Origin: Spirochaetota bacterium | GTDB taxonomy: Bacteria > Spirochaetota > Brachyspiria > Brachyspirales > JACRPF01 | DNA: 64,000 nt | Reading direction: 5' to 3' | NCBI GenBank assembly: GCA_016214035.1 | Contig: JACRPF010000015.1 | Span: 62,001-126,000 of the forward strand | Shown here: positions 51,372-59,064 of the stretch, in pieces | Layout of the letters: each line of letters starts with the position of its first letter | Position numbering within the stretch: the first letter of the stretch is position 1 | The notes under the pieces: model-generated | The model's database searches: none | Told to the model about the DNA's origin: nothing | What the model saw: only the letters and a program-made list of their open reading frames with translations | Translations under genes and position numbers: made by a program

Positions 51372-52229
51372 CTATTTTTTTCCGGCAGTACGCGGTTTCG
51401 CAAAAACGCCGAAGTGATTGCCCACCACGCGCTCGGTTCCCGCAGCCATGCCGTGTACCGGTGTATTGATGACGCGCGGCTGTCCGTTTGTGTTCTCAAC
51501 CACCATGGTTGTTGATCCGCCGCCGTCAAAGGCGAGCGCATTATACGCACCGAAGGACTGCAGCCACAGCGCCGTCTCATAAAGCGTGGCGCCCTTGCTC
51601 TCATCGCGTCTGCCGTCGATAACCATGAGAATAAGCGTTTTTCCATCAACGGTGATGCCCGCGGCTGTGCGGGGATGACGGTCGGTGTTCGTTCCGGTTG
51701 TTACACCCCGTTCAAGAATGAGATATTGTCCCGATGCCGCATGCATAATCCTGCCGTTGGTGAACGGAGGCTTACCGATGACGACCGAACGGTTACTGTA
51801 GACAACGAGCGCCGGAAGCGTCCGTGAATTTTCATACAATTTGTTCGACGATACCGCAAGCCCGTACACCGAACGGGGTGCGCCTTCAATGTCATCAACC
51901 GGCGAGAACCCCGCAGCGTTCACGGCAAGCTGCGCATGATAGCGCGAGAGAAACGTGCTCGTTTTCATGCCGTCGGTGTCCCCGGGCTTCGGTCCGTTCG
52001 GCGGTGTTACAAAAAAGCGTATACCGTCCGCGGACACCGATATGAATGCCGCATAGATGATGAGCGGCGGATTAACGACATGCACGGTGCGCAGCGTAAT
52101 GCCGTTGAACAGATACTCTTCAGTCTGTGACTGTACGGTGCCGGGAAGGACATCGCCGCCATGCAGGCGGATGTATGACATCATGCCGGCCGCAAATAAA
52201 AATATCGCTGTCAAACGGATTCGCATCAT
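51372..52229 (-). CDS. exported phosphodiester glycosidase (NAGPA/DUF2233) family
   Basis: A 285-residue protein with an N-terminal signal or anchor (IRLTAIFLFAAGMMSYI). It has the DUF2233 motifs: VNAAGFSPVDDIEGAPRSVY, TAAGITVDGKTLILMVIDGR and ALAFDGGGSTTMVVE, the last carrying the Asp-Gly-Gly-Gly-Ser-Thr signature. Family members cleave sugar-1-phosphodiesters, as in the mammalian uncovering enzyme, or act on exopolysaccharide. Two adjacent ATGs (52229, 52226) are possible. Divergent from the deacetylase gene. Confidence 0.87.
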   Translation of the reverse strand: MMRIRLTAIFLFAAGMMSYIRLHGGDVLPGTVQSQTEEYLFNGITLRTVHVVNPPLIIYAAFISVSADGIRFFVTPPNGPKPGDTDGMKTSTFLSRYHAQLAVNAAGFSPVDDIEGAPRSVYGLAVSSNKLYENSRTLPALVVYSNRSVVIGKPPFTNGRIMHAASGQYLILERGVTTGTNTDRHPRTAAGITVDGKTLILMVIDGRRDESKGATLYETALWLQSFGAYNALAFDGGGSTTMVVENTNGQPRVINTPVHGMAAGTERVVGNHFGVFAKPRTAGKK

Positions 52230-52303
52230 GGGCGATATACTATCCCACCGTGTGTTTTTTTCAATCGTTGTCACGGCTGCTGCATCATGCAATGGCCGAA
52301 TAT

Positions 52304-52332
52304 TTGACAGCGCTCCGTGAGCAGAATATACT
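52304..52332 (+). promoter_or_regulatory. consensus promoter of the deacetylase gene, leaderless spacing
   Basis: TTGACA (52304-52309), 17 bp, TATACT (52327-52332). The ATG at 52340 is 7 bases past the -10 box, so the message should start at or beside the ATG. Confidence 0.8.
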
Positions 52333-52339
52333 GAATATC

Positions 52340-53392
52340 ATGATATCCCGGACCTGTTCTTACCTGAGATGTGTAATCCGTATAGCGGTATCTGTTATCA
52401 TGGTCTTCGCCTGCTGCATCCCGCATGCAAACGCCGTTTCATTGGAATATGATATGCCGTTCAATCTGTACTATGACGACCGATTTCTCCTCCATGACAC
52501 GGGACGCGGGCATCCGGAAAATGCCGACAGGCTGCGTGCCGTTATTGCCGCCATCAATGCCGGCGGGTTCACCAATCTGTCGAGGCCGGCCTTTTTCCCC
52601 GCGCCGCTTGATATTATTGCGCTGGTGCATGAGCGTTCATATATTGAACGAGTAAAGAATACCATCGCCGCGGGAGAACGCATACTCCCCACCGGCGACA
52701 CGCCGGTTTCCGCGGGCTCCTGGGATGCGGCACTGCTCGCCGCCGGGGCAGTCACCGCGGCATGCGATGCGATGATGGCGGGGACACGCAGTTTCTGTCT
52801 CGTCCGTCCGCCCGGACACCACGCATCATCAAACCGCGGCATGGGCTTCTGCATATTCAACAATGCGGCTATAGCTGCGCGGTATGTGCAGCGGCGGCAC
52901 GGTATCAAACACGTACTCATCGCCGATATCGACGTGCATCACGGCAACGGCACGCAGGACATTTTCTACCGCGACGGAAGTGTGTTCTACTTCAGCGTCC
53001 ATGAGGACGGCATTTATCCGGGCACCGGACACGCGGATGAGCGCGGCGCGGACCGCGGCAGGGGATGCATCATGAACGTGCCGCTATCCCGCGGCAGCGG
53101 CGACGAAGCGGCGCTCAACGCCCTGCGTCAACAGCTTGTCCCGGCAATGCGTACGTTCCGCCCCGATTTCGTCATCGTCTCTGCCGGATTCGATGCGCAC
53201 ACCGGTGACCCCGTCGGCGGGCTCGCATATTCCGACGACGGTTATGCATCGATAGCGCGTATGCTCATCGACATAGCGGATACGTATGCGTCCGGACGTA
53301 TCGTATGCACGCTTGAAGGCGGATACGACGGGGCTGCATTGGGAAGCTCGGTGGTGCGCGTAATCAGGATGTTGATGGAAACGAAGCACTGA
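52340..53392 (+). CDS. exported histone deacetylase superfamily protein
   Basis: A 350-residue arginase/deacetylase-fold zinc hydrolase. HDAC motifs are complete: DTGRGHPENADRLRAV, VRPPGHHAS with the His-His pair, GFCIFNNAAIAARY, IADIDVHHGNGTQDIF with the Asp-x-His zinc ligands, and VSAGFDAHTGDP with the final Asp. Bacterial relatives deacetylate acetylpolyamines, acetoin-related or other small acetyl compounds. Unusually, the first 35 residues form a signal peptide (VIRIAVSVIMVFACCIPHAN, then Ala), so it may act in the periplasm. No Shine-Dalgarno; probably leaderless. Confidence 0.9.
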   Translation: MISRTCSYLRCVIRIAVSVIMVFACCIPHANAVSLEYDMPFNLYYDDRFLLHDTGRGHPENADRLRAVIAAINAGGFTNLSRPAFFPAPLDIIALVHERSYIERVKNTIAAGERILPTGDTPVSAGSWDAALLAAGAVTAACDAMMAGTRSFCLVRPPGHHASSNRGMGFCIFNNAAIAARYVQRRHGIKHVLIADIDVHHGNGTQDIFYRDGSVFYFSVHEDGIYPGTGHADERGADRGRGCIMNVPLSRGSGDEAALNALRQQLVPAMRTFRPDFVIVSAGFDAHTGDPVGGLAYSDDGYASIARMLIDIADTYASGRIVCTLEGGYDGAALGSSVVRVIRMLMETKH

Positions 53393-53442
53393 ATCCCGCG
53401 TCATATACAGGAACAATGGCAGCCGGCAAAAGTCCTGCCTGC

Positions 53443-53470
53443 TTGCGAAAATACGTTTTCTTTATATAAT
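53443..53470 (+). promoter_or_regulatory. promoter of tRNA-Ser
   Basis: TTGCGA (53443-53448), 16 bp, TATAAT (53465-53470), 13 bp before the tRNA. Confidence 0.75.
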
Positions 53471-53483
53471 CCGCATACTTCAA

Positions 53484-53566
53484 GGAGAGTTTGCCTAATT
53501 GGTAAGGCACCGGTTTCGAAAACCGGCGCGAGCAATCGCTTGGGGGTTCGAGTCCCCCACTCTCCG
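53484..53566 (+). tRNA. tRNA-Ser (CGA)
   Basis: An 83-nt class II tRNA: acceptor GGAGAGT/ACTCTCC, anticodon stem CCGGT/ACCGG around TTCGAAA (anticodon CGA), a long variable arm CGCGAGCAATCGCTTG, and T arm GGGGGTTCGAGTCCCCC. Discriminator G; CCA is not encoded. Confidence 0.97.
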
Positions 53567-53580
53567 TATTCAGCGCCGGA

Positions 53581-54447
53581 TCAGCGTACCACTTTCCACT
53601 CGATATTATTCTTGCCCGCGCGTTTCACCGCATACATGAGCTTGTCGGCGATACGTATCACGTCATCCACCGTTTGAGGCGGAGTAACGAACGTTGCCGC
53701 ACCGATGGAAAGGCTTATCGGATACCGTTTCCCGCGTACGGCACGCATGATAGATTTCATGAGCTTTTTCAGCACTGTCCGCGCGTCCTGCTCACCCGTT
53801 TCGGGGAAGAGCACCACGAATTCATCGCCGCCAACACGCGCCGTCCTGTCGTTCACGCGTGTGTTCACGCGTAACAGCCGTGCGACATCGCGGAGCACAT
53901 CGTCGCCCCGTCCGTGACCGAAACGATCGTTGACAATCTTGAAATTATCAAGATCGATGAACGCGACCGTGAATACGCGGCTGTAGCGGCGAAGACGCGC
54001 TATCTCCTCCGCAATTGCCTCATTCATTTCACGCATATTCCAAAGACCGGTAAGCGGATCGGTTCGCGCCCGGGTCCGTTCAAACTCAAGCAGCGTGCGT
54101 ACCTTCTTTACCAGAGTGGTGATGATGAGAAAATAGATAAGCCGCAGCAGCGTATTCCAATAAAGGATTATACCGTTGGCGTAGATGTGACCCGAAGCGA
54201 CATCTGCAAAACCCCACATAACCGCAGAAAGCGCCGAAAGACCGATAACCCAGCGGATACGTACGGGCGACCAGGCGGCAAGCAGAATGGGGAACAGGTA
54301 GAACAGCGAAAACGCAATCTCAGGTCCGGTGATATAATCCAGATATCCGAGAACAGCGATCAGCAGCAGGCTTAATGCCATCGTCATGATTTTCGGCATC
54401 GCCGATATCCCGGATGCGATACGCCAGAGAACATTATCTGATGTCAT
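53581..54447 (-). CDS. membrane GGDEF diguanylate cyclase
   Basis: A 288-residue protein with four to five N-terminal membrane helices (about 15-115) and a cytoplasmic GGDEF domain (about 125-285). The active site is intact: DPLTGLWNMREMNEAI, FIDLDNFKIVNDRFGHGRGD and ARVGGDEFVVLFPE. The inhibitory RxxD site five residues before GGDEF is absent (RTAR). It should make cyclic-di-GMP. AAGGAG precedes the ATG. This is the only GGDEF gene seen here; no EAL or HD-GYP protein is present. Confidence 0.93.
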   Translation of the reverse strand: MTSDNVLWRIASGISAMPKIMTMALSLLLIAVLGYLDYITGPEIAFSLFYLFPILLAAWSPVRIRWVIGLSALSAVMWGFADVASGHIYANGIILYWNTLLRLIYFLIITTLVKKVRTLLEFERTRARTDPLTGLWNMREMNEAIAEEIARLRRYSRVFTVAFIDLDNFKIVNDRFGHGRGDDVLRDVARLLRVNTRVNDRTARVGGDEFVVLFPETGEQDARTVLKKLMKSIMRAVRGKRYPISLSIGAATFVTPPQTVDDVIRIADKLMYAVKRAGKNNIEWKVVR

Positions 54448-54471
54448 GCCGAAACTCCTTGTACATGGCGG

Positions 54472-56208
54472 TCACTCGTCATCGACAATCCGTATCGAAA
54501 GCATGTCGCTGCCGTTAACGATGGCCGGTGCGGCCGCCGTGCTCCGGGTAACGTTCATGACGGCCGCTTTCTCCGATGTCATCTCTTTGGACAGAATGCC
54601 GTAATACGATGCGGGAAGCAATTCGAATTCCCTGCCTTTCATAACAAGACCTTTTACCGAAACATACATCCACACATTCAGCGCGCGCGGATCGAGCGGG
54701 CGCGAGAGCATCGTATATATATCGTCAATACTCTTTACGGAGAAGAGTGCCGGAAAGAACGTCCGCTGGAACTGGTCATACGATCCGTCCCCGCCGACAT
54801 ATACCGTATAGGTTCCCGGCCGTACGTTCGCCGGAATCGTAAGTGTCATGGTACGGTATCCGCGCTCTCCCTGATTCGGGCGCAGTCCGATGTTCAGCTG
54901 CATAGTATCGCCGCGGTGATATTCGCTCTTATCCGCCGTCACTTCCTCAACGGATGTATAGGCGAGATCATCGCGCACCGCTACGTCGACCGTGACCCCT
55001 TTGATATCGAGCTTGCGGAAGCGGTTGAAGATGAACATCTGCACCGGATACAGGAGGTCCTGCGCCGCGGCCTTGTACGCATCGCGGGATTTGTAGGTGA
55101 GATACAGATTTGTCATTATCAGCGGTTTGCCGTAGCTTGACTGTATCGTGATAGCCGCATGTACCGTGGCTTCTTCGCCCGTCCCTTCGGCCGACAGCAC
55201 CGCGAGCAGCGATGACGCGAGCATATCGGGAAACACGGATGCGTCACGGATGATGCGCACACGGGTGCTGTTCGTAAGTCCGCCTTTGGCAACGGTGAAC
55301 GTCACCGGTATCATGTCGATATCTTTTTTTCCGTATTCGCCGCTCACGCCGAGCTCGCCGTCGAACACGGTATAGCCGAGCACATCGCCGTATGCGGTGC
55401 CGAGTTTGAACGATATCTGCTGCGACGGGATGACCGCATGAATATACGCCTTGCTCACCGGGGCTTCGAGACGGCCCTTCATGAACATCGAATGACCGAA
55501 CAGGAGAAAGCGTTTGTCATCGGTCGCCGTAACCGTGCCGATGCCCGAGGCGTTGAGATCGCCTTCCATGAGCTTGATGGCGCATGCGTCTCCGGGCGCG
55601 AACGTGCGTGATTCCGCCGCATTCGACGCGGCCTTCACCGTTCCGCCGCCGATGAGCGGTATGAAACCCATATTCCTGAAATTATCGTGATACAGGTCGA
55701 TGACTTCCTGATTGAAACCCGAAAGCATGAGCGGCGCGGATGTATTCATGCCGTCGGATGTCCTAACCCGCGCGTCGGCGGTGCGCTTCGTCTCCGGCTT
55801 AGCGTCAAAATAATAACCCGTACGCGAGTCTTCGGCTGTGTGCCGGTCATAGATCTTAAGCATATCCGCGATGGGCGTCACACCGCCCGAGGCTTCCTTG
55901 TTATACGCCCAGCCGAACGATACGGCGCCGGCGAGTTTTCCATTGAAATATACCGGCGAGCCGCTCATCCCCGCGATGATGCCGCTTTTATCGAGGTTCA
56001 GCCCGTCAACCTTCACGAGAATGGCGTCCGAACGGCCGCGCGCCTTTTTCAGGACACCGAGCACCGTCACATTGAACGGCTCGATGTTCGTTCCGTGAAT
56101 GACCGTGTATCCGACACCCTGCATTCCCTCGGTGAGCGCGTCGGGCAGTATGATATCCGCGGCGATGGCGGAGCCGGCAATAAACAAAAAGAGCAGCAGT
56201 TGTTTCAA
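54472..56208 (-). CDS. SpoIVB-type (S55) serine peptidase family, exported
   Basis: A 578-residue exported protein. A signal peptide of about 16 residues (LKQLLLFLFIAGSAIAA) leads to the S55 domain: PDALTEGMQGVGYTVIHGTN, KSGIIAGMSGSPVYFNGKLA with the catalytic Ser in Gly-Met-Ser-Gly-Ser, and GGVTPIADML. SpoIVB is known from endospore formers, but homologues occur in non-sporulating bacteria with unknown targets. The long C-terminal half is beta-rich. The start is a TTG overlapping the preceding stop as TTGA, with GGAGGGCG upstream. Confidence 0.85.
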   Translation of the reverse strand: MKQLLLFLFIAGSAIAADIILPDALTEGMQGVGYTVIHGTNIEPFNVTVLGVLKKARGRSDAILVKVDGLNLDKSGIIAGMSGSPVYFNGKLAGAVSFGWAYNKEASGGVTPIADMLKIYDRHTAEDSRTGYYFDAKPETKRTADARVRTSDGMNTSAPLMLSGFNQEVIDLYHDNFRNMGFIPLIGGGTVKAASNAAESRTFAPGDACAIKLMEGDLNASGIGTVTATDDKRFLLFGHSMFMKGRLEAPVSKAYIHAVIPSQQISFKLGTAYGDVLGYTVFDGELGVSGEYGKKDIDMIPVTFTVAKGGLTNSTRVRIIRDASVFPDMLASSLLAVLSAEGTGEEATVHAAITIQSSYGKPLIMTNLYLTYKSRDAYKAAAQDLLYPVQMFIFNRFRKLDIKGVTVDVAVRDDLAYTSVEEVTADKSEYHRGDTMQLNIGLRPNQGERGYRTMTLTIPANVRPGTYTVYVGGDGSYDQFQRTFFPALFSVKSIDDIYTMLSRPLDPRALNVWMYVSVKGLVMKGREFELLPASYYGILSKEMTSEKAAVMNVTRSTAAAPAIVNGSDMLSIRIVDDE

Positions 56209-57269
56209 AAGACGCCCTCCGACAGTTCTTTTTTTTCGCGGACCTTTTCAGCCTGCGACAGTAAGGCGCCGAGCGGATAGCGCGCGTACTCAATCATCAT
56301 GGTGTACATGAAATCGATGTATTTGGCGTGAGAATACGCGGCGTCAAGATCGCGCACGCGCGCCATAATTTTCTTGCGCTCTTCCTCGTCAAGAACGGCG
56401 GGTTCGTCTTTCGGGTTTGCCTCCGCAAGCGGCGCGTAATCTGAATAATATGCATTGTTCAACGCGTCAAGAAAAGCAGTCCTGTCGGCCTCGTTCTCGA
56501 TGACGGCTGCCGACGGACGCACGATGCGGACGAAGCGGTCGAGTACGGTAAGCTCTTTTGCGGCGAACGAACTTACGCCGGGCAGAAGCACCACCACGCG
56601 CGGGCGGCAGTTCTTGTAATGATTCACTAAATTGAGCACTTCTATCTTCACCAAGGGCTCATCATTTTTCGCGTTCACCACCGCCTGCACCCGGACGCCG
56701 TCGAAGGTCTCCATGTGGCGCATGGTGAACCACTTGAGGCGCGAATCCTCCATGCGGTTCGAACAGACGAGCATGATGCCCCATTCGCTGAGCATATATT
56801 CCACCGGCGGCGCCGTTACGCCGGCAAAACGTTTCACGACCGGGTTGAGCACCGGCACCGTCAGCGCCATGCCGTCGGTGATAAGTTCGCCCGCCTCTTC
56901 GTCGGTAAGATTGCTCTTGGCGGTCATCTGACGCTGTATTCTGGACAGCGCGTTCATGCTCTCAAGCTGTTTCGCCGTCAGAAGCAGTTTATCCACGCCT
57001 TTGGCGTCATAGATGCCGCGATACGATGCCGGATATTTTTTCTTCAGGAGCGCCATCAGCACCGGATTGAACTCTACATGCGCGTCCGCCGATTTTTCCT
57101 TGAGCTTTTCAAGATACGGTTTCGTGCAGTCAACATGCGTCTGTATGTTCTTCCCTTCGGCAACATACACCTGCGAATCCTTAACCGCGTTTAAAAGCAT
57201 TTTCAGCCGCATGCCGGCGAGATTATGCTCTTCCCACAGCTCGAGCAGTTGTGCGATTGCGATGCGCAT
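56205..57269 (-). CDS. unknown protein coupled to the S55 peptidase
   Basis: A 354-residue soluble protein I cannot assign. It begins with helical MRIAIAQLLELWEEHNLAGM, has a central alpha/beta part with RVVVLLPGVSSFAAKELTVL, and ends in a charged helix. It has no signal peptide, Walker motif or cysteine cluster. It overlaps the S55 gene by 4 bp and follows GH57 by 20 bp, so the three are probably co-transcribed. Confidence 0.7.
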   Translation of the reverse strand: MRIAIAQLLELWEEHNLAGMRLKMLLNAVKDSQVYVAEGKNIQTHVDCTKPYLEKLKEKSADAHVEFNPVLMALLKKKYPASYRGIYDAKGVDKLLLTAKQLESMNALSRIQRQMTAKSNLTDEEAGELITDGMALTVPVLNPVVKRFAGVTAPPVEYMLSEWGIMLVCSNRMEDSRLKWFTMRHMETFDGVRVQAVVNAKNDEPLVKIEVLNLVNHYKNCRPRVVVLLPGVSSFAAKELTVLDRFVRIVRPSAAVIENEADRTAFLDALNNAYYSDYAPLAEANPKDEPAVLDEEERKKIMARVRDLDAAYSHAKYIDFMYTMMIEYARYPLGALLSQAEKVREKKELSEGVF

Positions 57270-57289
57270 GCAGTTTCCGCCGTTCCCCG

Positions 57290-58885
57290 TTACTGCCGTG
57301 TCGCGTAGATGCGGTAATCGATCTCGGAGAAGATATCGTCGCGTGATTCGATCTTCTGCAGCCAGCCTTCGTTAAGGTCGCGGTTCTTTATCGCATAGTA
57401 CAGATCGGTGAACCGGTTGATGTGGAGCTTTGTCCGGCGCACCGCATATTCCACGGTGGTCCCCATTTTCATGATGAACGCCCAGTCCGAGCTTTGCGCG
57501 AGCAGTAATTCCCGCGCGGCCTGATTGAGCGCACGCGCATACAATCCCGTCTCACTGAAATAGGTGTCAGCGAGTTCCGTCATCCGTTCAGCGGCCTTGT
57601 GCAGATGGCGGTATATCCAGTCGTTCGTACCGTCGCACCATACCTCGCAGTAGCCCTTGTGTCCCCAGCTTGAGAACGACGGCATCGAGATCTGGTTCAC
57701 CGGATGACGGCGCAGATATTCCTTCGGCGTGATCATCTCGACGGTTGACTGATCAAAGGCGATCTTCCTGATGAGATAGTTGATGAAGTACGGACCCTCA
57801 TACCACCAGTGACCGAAAAGTTCGGCGTCGTACGGCGAGACGATAATCGGCGGACGGTCCATGAACGACGTAAGATGCTCAACCTGCTTCTCGCGGTTGA
57901 ACATGAAGTTGCCGGCATGTGTGGCAGCGGCCTGCATGGCTTCATCATAATTATACGGCTGTTTTTCCACGTTGCGGCCGGTGATTTTGTGATACTTGAT
58001 ACCGGTGTTGATCCGGAGGCCGTTCTCGTGGATGAACGGGCCTATGTAATCGAGCGGCAGATCGAAACCGATGTCGCGATAGAACTCGCGGTAGCGCGCG
58101 TCGCCGGGGTATCCCTCTTCGGCCGACCAGACGCTTTTTGACGATTCGATATCGCGGCCGAACACCGCAACCGGATGCTCCCGGGAAGCGATGAGCGGAG
58201 CATAGACGCCGTATTTCGGGCGCTTGTCGGCATGAAGGATGCCGTGCGTGTCGACGAAGAAGTAGCGTATGCCGTTGTTATGCAAATGGGTTTCGAGACC
58301 CGGAAAGTAGCCGCATTCGGCGAGCCATATTCCCGTGGGCTTTCGTCCAAGATGCTTTTCATGCGTATTGACCGCCGCTTTAAGCTGCGCATCGATGGCT
58401 TTCGGGAATTCCTCCATGAGCGGGAAAAAACCGTGCGTTCCTCCGCAGGTGATGACTTCAAGACATCCGTGTTCCAGGAAACGGCGGAATCCTTTGTTGA
58501 GGTTGCACTGATAACGGTCCACAAAAATCTCACGCGCACGGTGGAATTTCGACAGATACATCTGCGCGCTGCGGTTGAAATGCGGTTCATGTTTCGTGCG
58601 GTCGCATTCCATCTCCGCAAGCCGTATGAGCTGCTCAAGATGGCGCACATAGCGGTACTGCAGAAGCTCATTGGCGAGCATGTTCATGAGCGGCGGCGTG
58701 AGCGACATGGTTATCTGGAACGGGACATTGTCGTTGACAAGACCCTCGAAAATATCGAGCAATGGGATATAGGTCTCGGTTATGGCCTCAAAGAGCCAGT
58801 CTTCTTCAAGAAAATTCTCATGTTCCGGATGGCGTACATAGGGGAGATGTGCGTGTAGTACCAACGCGAGATAGCCTTTCGCCAT
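57290..58885 (-). CDS. GH57 family glucan-processing enzyme (DUF1957-like)
   Basis: A 531-residue cytosolic GH57 protein. It has the family start LVLHAHLPYVRHPE, the nucleophile Glu in GIWLAECGYFPGLE, and the acid/base Asp in IIVSPYDAELFGHWWYEGPY. The C-terminal helical domain (about 420-531) is the DUF1957-type extension seen in 1,4-alpha-glucan branching enzymes of this family. It probably forms alpha-1,6 branches in glycogen, or hydrolyses alpha-glucan. GAGAGG precedes the ATG. Confidence 0.92.
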   Translation of the reverse strand: MAKGYLALVLHAHLPYVRHPEHENFLEEDWLFEAITETYIPLLDIFEGLVNDNVPFQITMSLTPPLMNMLANELLQYRYVRHLEQLIRLAEMECDRTKHEPHFNRSAQMYLSKFHRAREIFVDRYQCNLNKGFRRFLEHGCLEVITCGGTHGFFPLMEEFPKAIDAQLKAAVNTHEKHLGRKPTGIWLAECGYFPGLETHLHNNGIRYFFVDTHGILHADKRPKYGVYAPLIASREHPVAVFGRDIESSKSVWSAEEGYPGDARYREFYRDIGFDLPLDYIGPFIHENGLRINTGIKYHKITGRNVEKQPYNYDEAMQAAATHAGNFMFNREKQVEHLTSFMDRPPIIVSPYDAELFGHWWYEGPYFINYLIRKIAFDQSTVEMITPKEYLRRHPVNQISMPSFSSWGHKGYCEVWCDGTNDWIYRHLHKAAERMTELADTYFSETGLYARALNQAARELLLAQSSDWAFIMKMGTTVEYAVRRTKLHINRFTDLYYAIKNRDLNEGWLQKIESRDDIFSEIDYRIYATRQ

Positions 58886-58999
58886 TACGTCCTCTCAGGT
58901 GGTTGATTTCCGCCGTTCGTATCTATATGGAAGAATTGCCATGACCGGCGGCTTCGGTGTTTCATTATACTACCTCGAATATATATTTCAAGTCACACC

Positions 59000-59028
59000 T
59001 TGACAACACTCGGCAATTGTCGTATAGT
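59000..59028 (+). promoter_or_regulatory. promoter of the GH50-like/LacI operon
   Basis: TTGACA (59000-59005), 17 bp, TATAGT (59023-59028). The expected start point falls in the palindrome that follows. Confidence 0.8.
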
Positions 59029-59034
59029 AAATTG

Positions 59035-59050
59035 ATGTTAGCTATAACAT
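59035..59050. promoter_or_regulatory. palindromic operator over the transcription start
   Basis: ATGTTAGCTATAACAT has perfect 6-bp arms (ATGTTA/TAACAT) around 4 bp. Its size and even symmetry fit a LacI-family operator, and a LacI-family repressor is encoded in the same operon. Confidence 0.6.
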
Positions 59051-59064
59051 AACCGGAGCGCGCC

